From NCBI GenBank assembly GCA_035048485.1, contig CM068583.1, positions 43,677,042 through 43,741,041 of the forward strand: 64,000 nucleotides of DNA, in the 5' to 3' direction. How positions within the stretch are numbered: position 1 is the stretch's first letter; each line of letters opens with the position of its first letter. A program made the position numbers and the translations under genes. The notes beneath the pieces are model-generated. The model was not told where the DNA came from and ran no database searches. It worked only from the letters and a program-made list of their open reading frames with translations. This DNA is from Pteria penguin. Lineage: Eukaryota > Mollusca > Bivalvia > Pterioida > Pteriidae. Below are positions 58,701 through 64,000 of the stretch, one piece after another.

Positions 58701-61426
58701 AGGAACACTTACCCACGAATGTCCACCGCAGTGCATTGTCATGAGCAACATCTATCCGTGATTGTCCACCGCAGTGCGCTGTTGTGAACAACATCTATCC
58801 GCAAATTTCCATCGTATTACGTTGTCGTGAGCAACATCTATCCGAGAATGACCACCGGAGTACGTTGTCGTAAGCAACATCTATCCCCAAATATCCACCG
58901 CAGTACGTTGTTGGGAGCAACATCTATCCGCAAATGCACATTGCAGTACACTGTTGTGAGCAACATCGAGCAACATATATCAGCAAATGACCACCGCAGT
59001 ATGTTGTCGGGAGCACCAGCTAATTTCATATCTTGCAATATGGAGTTCGTAAAATGTTCCCGCGGAAGAGTTGACATTGTAGTGAAGTGACAATTTCTGA
59101 ACATTGTTGATACACATTTGATCGTGGTGCATGAGAGTAGAACATGTTTGTTTCGATTGTAGGTTTTAGCATTCATGGTTTATGTTGCTAGCCAAACATG
59201 AGTTGTCGAAATGCGAATTAATACAGGTAAATATTTTCTGGTATCTGAATTTTACCACTGGGTAGGTATCTTGCCGAGTGCTTCAGTGCTTCTGACTGAC
59301 CCTAAAATCTATACATTTCAAATTTACCGTTATAGAATTTTGTAAAATTTTCATAAACTAGATAATTTTTTTTCTCTCAATAAGGTAATTAATTTGCTAG
59401 TTTATTCTAAAATAGTTATGCACTGGATGTCCAGACTAAAGAGACATATTGTTGAAATGCGCATATGGTGCACTAAATTACTAGTAATGCATCAGTATTC
59501 CCTTCTACCGGACACTTGTCTTACCTCTTATGGTTCCATGGATTTCCACTGATTATTGTGAATACCACAATGATATAAAGCCCATACCGTCCTCGCAAAC
59601 GTTATCTATGTACAATATCAAAATATTAATTGTGATATAATCTCTATCGAAGAGTCTTAGATGTACCAACGGAGCTCTACTGATATCGGTGAGTGGTTTG
59701 AATACATTACTGTGTCGCACCGATATAACTTAATAGTACGGTCATTCTGCTTGACGATTTTGACGCAACCATACTTCCAATGTTGTATAAAAGCCGTTAA
59801 TCGGATTCTACAACGTATTAGATACAGATACAGAAATGTATTCCTACTGATCGTATCATGTGATCTTTGATTTCGTAGGTCGTACTCTCTCCTGCATCCC
59901 ATCTCTATCTTGATCATCCATACGAGCCAGATCCAGAAGAAAGAGGGTTATACTGGGCATCCAGATTCTCCGATACTCAGAAAATATTTCAGTTTAATCC
60001 AAGTCATTTGTACGAAAATTTCCTGACGAAAAGGTCTGGGCAGAAGATAACCCAGGAAGAATTATGTGGTCGAAATAGCGAAAATTGCCCCCGTCTTACA
60101 AATCCTGACAATATCATGGGTAAGAGAACTTCCTAAACGAAATACGTAAAGATAACAACTTTGAATAGCAAAACCTAGCCTCTATTTTGCGAAAAAAAGA
60201 TTTCTTAGTTAACTAGTAATATTCTTTTCTCTATACTTTCTGGATTTAGTTTAATACATATATACATTGTATAATGTAATCATATCTGTATGGTTTAAAT
60301 ATGATTTTTGGCAAATAATTAAACAATGTCCGTGAAATGATCATCGAATGTCACCCTGACAACTACGATAGCAGTGGCGGATCCAGGATTTCCAAAAAAA
60401 AGGGGGAGGCACATGTGTATTAGCTAAACTTCTCTGCCATTTTTGGTGCAAAATCTGGATTTTTACTAGTAAGTATGTGGCCAAAAGGGAAGCCCCCTCC
60501 CCCTCTAAATTCGCCACTGGATAGAAACACTTTTTCTTGTTTCAGTGAGTCCAAGGTTATAAGTATTTTTGATTACATATTCGCTTTCCTTGATTTTTCC
60601 AATATTTCTTATAGTTGTTAATTTTTTAAAACTCTTCAGCATCATGTGTAATTTTACATCTATATTGTTGCAGCGCGTGACACATAAACTCTTGATATAT
60701 TAGCAACACGAATACAACTTATTGCACCTATGAGAATATAGGTCGTAATGGCTTTGACGTCAAAACTCTGGTATGTACGCCTTTTAAAAATTGTGACGTC
60801 TAAGCTGTCGTCATTGCCAACTATCACTTCCCTCCACCTTTTTTTTTAAATGGCGGGTGTGTCACAGGTTCCAAATAATCTATCCTGTATTTAAATTATC
60901 TAAATTAAATTAATTTAAATAACTGATAACATTTGCCAAGAATGCAAGAAAAAAACCACAACCAACCCTCTCCCGTCCGAAAAACAAAACAAAAAACAAA
61001 ATACATCCATCCCCCCAAAAACACCTAAAACAAACAAAACAAAAGAAAGAAAATAAAATCAGACGAACATAAACCACAACCCTTCCCCAAATTGCTACCT
61101 CATCGGTGGGATCAGGATGGTAGTTATATTTTGAACGAATATATAAGTATCTATAACAAATACTTTATTTTAGGACTCGAAGGGCAATTATGGAGTGAGA
61201 ACATTATATCAAAGGATCATTTGGACTACATGCTTTTCCCTCGGTTGCTTGCTTTGGCTGAAAGAGCATGGCACAAGGCATCATGGGAAGACATATTTAA
61301 TGATAATGTTAAGGATCGGGAACGAAAACGAGACTGGAATAAGTTCGCACATACCCTTGGAAATGATGAGTTGGCAAGGTTAGATCGAGCCGGTGTGCGA
61401 TATAGAGTGACACCACCTGGAGCCAT
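46687..61426 (+). CDS. GH20 chitobiase/beta-N-acetylhexosaminidase-like secreted protein (probable pseudoenzyme)
   Basis: Seven exons (46687-46778, 51283-51305, 52554-53279, 55294-55721, 56745-57461, 59879-60119, 61174-61426) join in frame with consistent phases (2, 1, 1, 0, 0, 1) into 826 residues. Layout: signal peptide 1 to about 28; chitobiase N-terminal carbohydrate-binding-like domain about 50-190; GH20b-type domain about 215-360; GH20 barrel about 361-800 with family motifs DEGWRIEI (408-415), PGHAHAAV, FGG (567-569), DHPYEPDPEERG, EGQLWSE and FPRLLALAERAWH. Family members remove terminal GlcNAc from chito-oligosaccharides. Here the catalytic HFGG-Asp-Glu reads HFGG-Ile-Asp (570-571), so hydrolysis is probably lost. 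Chitin or glycan binding, for example in shell matrix, is inference. The C-terminal end is not certain. Confidence 0.94.
47570..47621. repeat. CA/CATA microsatellite
   Basis: Interrupted CACACA and CATACATA units. Confidence 0.85.
47841..49202. repeat. 1.36-kb dispersed repeat with inverted TACGCCCGTC / GACGGGCGTA ends
   Basis: The left end is TACGCCCGTC (47841-47850), the right end GACGGGCGTA (49175-49184). Inside are three tandem units of about 170 bp ('tttttcagcagtctttcaag', 'ttggattgaaacttggcata', 'tatcaatgagggt', 'accagttcgcatttt'), then a 320-bp block present twice (48400-48710 and 48718-48985) that includes 'cagaatattctgataaaata' and 'cccctttgtcagtgcagagt'. Same plan as 4648-5284 and 5299-6290. 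Confidence 0.7.
50647..50719. repeat. Perfect 19-bp inverted repeat (hairpin, 35-nt loop)
   Basis: CATCTTCACGAGTCAAGGG at 50647-50665 and its exact reverse complement at 50701-50719. It could be a tiny MITE or a cruciform/hairpin RNA. No target duplication is evident. Confidence 0.7.
51283..51305 (+). CDS. Chitobiase-like exon 2: 23-nt micro-exon
   Basis: Flanked by acceptor tttctattacag and donor GTAAAC. Adds (S)EKCQVTK(G), and restores the frame between exon 1 (phase 2) and exon 3 (phase 1). Together with exon 3 it gives KCQVTKGCDMNQ, two closely spaced Cys after the signal peptide. Confidence 0.7.
51306..52553. other. Chitobiase-like intron 2
   Basis: AT-rich, with one TIR element (51890-52225). 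Nothing else recognised. Confidence 0.6.
51890..52225. mobile_element. 336-bp TIR element (MITE)
   Basis: Terminal inverted repeats of about 66 bp with about 88% match. Both begin CAATCTGAT and share 'tccgcttctcta', 'cccattgcggataaa' and 'atctggc'. The flanks CAATTTTTT (51881-51889) and CATTTTTTT (52226-52234) may be a 9-bp target duplication with one mismatch. There is no transposase. The superfamily is uncertain; a Mutator-like origin is possible. Confidence 0.75.
52554..53279 (+). CDS. Chitobiase-like exon 3: N-terminal CHB_HEX domain
   Basis: Acceptor gatatctttgcag, donor GTAACT. Encodes residues 39-280. The domain signature includes LDVKVKTVDN, HRVRITLQNKG, WQIYFYSYFP, IKVSHISGSLHKLEP and FWAVSVTDYPPNWYVTSP, followed by WKRY...NPFTPQDRY and VPTPKSI, the usual link to the GH20b region. 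The reading frame happens to stay open past the donor to 53506. Confidence 0.92.
53280..55293. other. Chitobiase-like intron 3
   Basis: Half of this 2-kb intron is a 24-bp minisatellite (53869-54925). The remaining 53280-53868 and 54926-55293 are AT-rich and featureless. Confidence 0.65.
53869..54925. repeat. Minisatellite, 24-bp unit, open in several frames
   Basis: About 44 units of GGTATTACCACAGGACTGGT+GATC, with variants CTGATGAAC, CTTGTGATC and ATAAGCACAATGATC. A block containing GGTATAAGCACAATGATC occurs at three places (53950, 54400, 54750), showing higher-order copying. Period 24 without stops gives frames of 360-390 codons on both strands (RYYHRTGD, GITTGLVI, ITSPVVIP). None is taken as a gene because it lies within an intron and only the repeat keeps it open. 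Confidence 0.9.
55294..55721 (+). CDS. Chitobiase-like exon 4: GH20b domain and barrel start
   Basis: Acceptor ttgttttccag, donor GTAAGA. Encodes residues 281-423, including GYKL, AGVFYGIQTLLG, DEPRYPYRGLYIDIARNF and NKLHLGLANDEGWRIEIPAL. The family's HFHLTDDEGW becomes HLGLANDEGW, so a conserved His is Gly (404), Thr is Ala (406) and the first Asp is Asn (407). Confidence 0.92.
55722..56744. other. Chitobiase-like intron 4
   Basis: 56480-56690 carries two to three imperfect copies of 'caccggaatcgaa...gatcgtaa(a/g)atttaaaa(t/c)ccattgc(a/g)ata'. Nothing else. Confidence 0.5.
56745..57461 (+). CDS. Chitobiase-like exon 5: GH20 catalytic core
   Basis: Acceptor cttccaatacag, donor GTAAGA, phase 0 at both ends, residues 424-662. 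Shows CHDLEEKECLLPQLGS, IIPEINSPGHAHAAVIAMEA (family: PGHARAA, here Arg to His), YHFGGIDIPTDAW (family: HFGGDEVP..AW) and the LVGYDDWF strand (family: GW/WED). The catalytic pair is altered by sequence, not by a splice choice: ATT GAT at 57183-57188. Confidence 0.94.
57462..59878. other. Chitobiase-like intron 5
   Basis: Contains the 43-bp minisatellite at 57876-58995. 57462-57875 and 58996-59878 show no recognised feature. Confidence 0.65.
57876..58995. repeat. Minisatellite, 43-bp unit
   Basis: About 26 units of GCAACATCTATCCACGAATG, TCCACCACAGTGCATTGTCA and TTA. Units 57960-58450 are nearly identical. The right half (58450-58995) is strongly diverged, indicating recent expansion at the left side only. 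Confidence 0.9.
59879..60119 (+). CDS. Chitobiase-like exon 6
   Basis: Acceptor tgatttcgtag, donor GTAAGA. Residues 663-742, then one base. Encodes VVLSPASHLYLDHPYEPDPE then ERGLYWASRF, with CGRNSENCPRL near the end. All positions that line the substrate pocket in this stretch (DHPYEPDPEERG) are kept. Confidence 0.92.
60120..61173. other. Chitobiase-like intron 6
   Basis: Contains a small hAT-like MITE (60372-60519). 60930-61080 is C/A-rich low-complexity DNA (caaaacaaaaaacaaaat, aaaacaaacaaaac). No exon. Confidence 0.6.
60372..60519. mobile_element. 148-bp MITE, hAT-like ends
   Basis: Left end CAGTGGCGGATCCAGGATTT, right end in reverse complement CAGTGGCGAATTTAGAGG, a terminus widely seen in hAT-type MITEs of invertebrates. 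GATAG flanks both sides (60367-60371, 60520-60524). hAT duplications are normally 8 bp, so the flank is shorter than expected or decayed. Confidence 0.7.
61174..61426 (+). CDS. Chitobiase-like exon 7: end of GH20 barrel
   Basis: Acceptor actttattttag. Encodes GLEGQLWSENIIS, MLFPRLLALAERAWHKASW and RYRVTPPGA, all family-typical. At 61427 a GTAAGC donor follows 'GCC AT'. Read through, the same bases give ATG TAA, a stop at 61428-61430. Relatives continue into a C-terminal domain after PPGA, so a splice is more likely, but termination here cannot be excluded. Confidence 0.9.
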
Positions 61427-61760
61427 GTAAGCTGAATTTTTCTTACCTTTTGTATTACCAAATAATATACTATTTACTACTGCTTTTGTTGTTGCTTTAT
61501 TCCAGCTTTCATAACCAAGATGTAATTATTAATGTGTATATATAATTATAACTCTAATTAGCAAGTTTTTGTCAAGATTTATATCCCTAGATAACATATG
61601 TGTTCGAATGTATGTGATACACATTATGATAGGATATGTTACACATTAAACTGGAGGGTACACGATATCAGATTGGTTGATTCGTGTTTTGCTTGGCTTT
61701 CAACAATTTTTCAGTTATATTGCGACATGGAAGCAGGAGGTAACTAACCTCTTAAACATA

Positions 61761-61837
61761 GTGGCGCAACCCGGGAATCGAACCCGAATCGTCGGCGCCG
61801 CAAGCCAAGCGCTTAACCACTACACCAAGCCTGTCCC
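61761..61837 (-). mobile_element. tRNA-like SINE head (minus strand)
   Basis: The reverse complement reads GGGACAGGCTTGGTGTAGTG then GTTAAGCGCTTGGC, with A box TGGTGTAGTGGTTAAGCGC and B box GGTTCGATTCC. Anticodon and T stems can form, but the acceptor arm does not pair, so it is a tRNA-derived fragment and not a tRNA gene. No tail or target duplication is seen. Confidence 0.6.
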
Positions 61838-61887
61838 TTAAAATATCAGGAAAAAGCCTCAAAACCCCATTGCATATGTGAACTCTT

Positions 61888-62189
61888 AGAATAGTGAAAT
61901 CAATCCGGCGTGGCCTAGTGGTATCGCGCTGGACTTCTAATCGGGAGGCCGGGGTTCGATTCCCGCTCTGGTCATGCCTGTGTCCTGTCTTTCGGATGAG
62001 ACAGTAAAAACCGAAGCCCCGTGTCTTGGTATGCATGGCACGTTAAAGATCCCTCACTGCTTCGGGTGGGTCTGTTGTAAAGGTCAAAATTTGTATACCC
62101 CGCATCAGGCAGATGCTGTCACCATATACGTGAAATATTCGTGGTGTGACGTAAAACAAAATCAGTCAATCAATAGAATAGTGAAATCA
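61888..62189 (+). mobile_element. Full-length tRNA-derived SINE with 15-bp target duplication
   Basis: Perfect direct repeats AGAATAGTGAAATCA lie at 61888-61902 and 62175-62189. Between them is a 272-bp body: a tRNA-like head (TGGCCTAGTGGTATCGCGC A box, GGTTCGATTCC B box, anticodon-loop CTTCTAA resembling tRNA-Arg), a conserved-looking central part with 'ggcacgttaaagatccct', and a TCAA-rich tail. Intact boundaries suggest a fairly recent insertion. Confidence 0.85.
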
Positions 62190-62570
62190 GGTGCCCGTAA
62201 TTGCTTGATTCGCGTTTTATTAGCATACTCAGCTTACAAAACCTCCATACACAGAAGCAATCCAAGCAAATTAGTAAGAGTGAAGTATTACCTGAGGACG
62301 TGCAGTTTTCGCTTACATAATAATCATTAAAATAAATCTGTGTGCTATAATGTAGTATTTTTGTTGGTATATCGGCATTAGAACACGTTAGACAGTTTAT
62401 ATCAAATATCATCAAGAATTTCACTGTCTTCAGCGGATTTAAGAACTAGATTATGTCTGATTACCGTGGTCAACGGGGAATGCTTACTTTTTTCACCTGA
62501 TTCTATTTCTATTCGATGCTCAGCTGTCACTTCTTACATGGGTTTTCTTTTTCTACTTTTCGATTTGTAG

Positions 62571-62640
62571 AATCCGAAATGTAGATATTTTTCCATATCC
62601 TAATGTCCTTGTCACGCAAATGTGCAGTGAATTCAGTTAG
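62571..62640 (+). CDS. Candidate terminal exon of the chitobiase-like gene
   Basis: Acceptor tcgatttgtag. Its first base completes the split codon from exon 7 and the frame then gives IRNVDIFPYPNVLVTQMCSE, two more residues and TAG at 62638-62640. The FPYPNVLV part loosely recalls the start of the family's C-terminal domain, but similarity is weak and the tail would be cut short. The true last exon may lie beyond the window. Confidence 0.3.
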
Positions 62641-63467
62641 GCGTATTTCGAAAACAGTTTCGCTTTATTTTACGATTCTAATTATTGCAGGGTTTGAAGT
62701 ACTTGTAGGTCACATATAAATTTTGTTTTGCCATTATAATAATGAAATTTTAAGTATCAATTAAAATATCATCAGTTTAATTTTACACCTGCCATTGTCT
62801 TTATTGTATATGAAATTGTCTATAGACGAATTGTAAATTAATTACCTATAATCTAACACCTGGAAACTGTCCATATCGGATTGTTTCTAGCCCCCTGAAT
62901 TCGGATCAGTCCATTTCGGATGGTTTCTAGGATGAGAACCTGTCCGTCTCGGAGGGATGCGACCCTGTCTACCTGGGATGGTTTTTAGCACCCTGGATAC
63001 GGACCCGTCCATCTAGGATGGTTTTTAGCCCCCTGGATGGGGACCTATCTATCTCGTGTATGGTTTCTAGCCCCTGAATGAGAACCTGTCCGTCTCGAAT
63101 GGTTTCTATCCCCTTGGATGCGAATTTGTCCATTCCGGGGAGGACGGACACCAGAAAAAGAAATCCAGTCTTAGGCCCTAGCCGTACAGACCCTATATTG
63201 AAATACTGTTGTTCCTGATTCTTGAGAACGACTCAGCTAGCACTTTGAATCTGCTGACAAACATCGACAAATACATCCGTCATTAGAGTTTGTAAGCCAT
63301 CCAGAGCGCGGTATGTCATTGACAGCATCCATGGTATAGCATTATTTCTGAAGTTTTGATATTGTAGCATTATTGGAGCAACAAGTTAACAAATCTGTCA
63401 GTATCTTACAAGGTCATTGCCCTTTCTCCTTTCATTTGTCATCAAGCATTCGATTTTCATTTAAGCA

Positions 63468-63468
<1 letters not shown>
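62641..63468. other. Downstream DNA with a short minisatellite
   Basis: 62868-63140 carries about six imperfect copies of 'ctgtccatctcggatggtttctagccccctgga' (around 44 bp). The rest is unassigned. Confidence 0.55.
62868..63140. repeat. Minisatellite, ~44-bp unit, degenerate
   Basis: Repeating GATGGTTTCTAGCCCCCTGG and 'atgcggacctgtccatct' modules with frequent small indels. Confidence 0.75.

Positions 63469-64000
<532 letters not shown>

Larger units (their letters stand above)
61427..62570. other. Chitobiase-like intron 7 or downstream DNA
   Basis: Holds two tRNA-like SINE pieces on opposite strands (61761-61837 and 61903-62174). The rest is unassigned. Confidence 0.5.

Noticed and set aside
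58398..59176. Three minus-strand frames with repeated Cys-Gly-Asp segments
   Set aside because: By-products of the 43-bp minisatellite in chitobiase intron 5.
61761..61975. Two possible tRNA genes
   Set aside because: A and B boxes are present, but acceptor stems do not pair. One copy heads a 272-bp element with a target duplication, so both are SINE-derived.

Overview
This is animal nuclear DNA, most likely from a bivalve or closely related mollusc. The genes have introns with GT..AG borders, AT-rich non-coding DNA, many minisatellites and several cut-and-paste transposon remnants. The dispersed repeats (GGGGGCATATTG starts, CAAACACATCTTGTT ends, 'aaggtcaaggtca' and 'cagacggacgg' stretches) are of the kind common in bivalve genomes. 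The species cannot be named from the sequence alone.

Four protein genes can be assembled exon by exon with matching intron phases, all on the + strand. (1) 453-3708: the last three coding exons of phosphatidylethanolamine N-methyltransferase (PEMT). (2) 8013-21493: a complete two-exon voltage-gated K+ channel of the Shaw/Shab/Shal (non-Shaker) type, 455 residues, with a 12.1-kb intron. (3) 28943-41508: a four-exon, 176-residue secreted-then-anchored membrane protein of the CYYR1/Shisa-like kind (signal peptide, seven-cysteine ectodomain, one membrane span, two PPxY motifs). Its third intron is almost entirely a 6.4-kb satellite. (4) 46687 to at least 61426: a GH20 chitobiase/beta-hexosaminidase-like protein, at least 826 residues, with a signal peptide, a 23-nt micro-exon and a substituted catalytic Asp-Glu pair. 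The genes have no visible functional link and each appears to be its own transcription unit.

The space between exons is dominated by repeats. Independent tandem arrays have unit lengths of about 38, 36 (second family), 21, 59, 62, 36, 43 (as an 86-bp dimer), 24, 43 and about 44 bp, besides (TA)n, (CA)n and (GA)n tracts. Transposable-element remains include a head-to-head pair of broken Ty3/gypsy pol fragments whose domain order (integrase before reverse transcriptase) is that of the Gmr1-like lineage. They also include a dead reverse transcriptase split by a terminal-inverted-repeat insertion, a 922-bp Mutator-like element, a 219-bp Harbinger-like MITE inserted into a satellite, two more TIR elements, and a tRNA-headed SINE with a perfect 15-bp target duplication.

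The most interesting points are the probable loss of catalysis in the GH20 protein, the unusual pore and gate motifs of the K+ channel, the Glu-Gly replacement in PEMT, the INT-RT retroelement palindrome, and the satellite that matches a Harbinger target site. No clearly new multi-gene system was found. The long repetitive reading frames inside satellites are judged non-coding.
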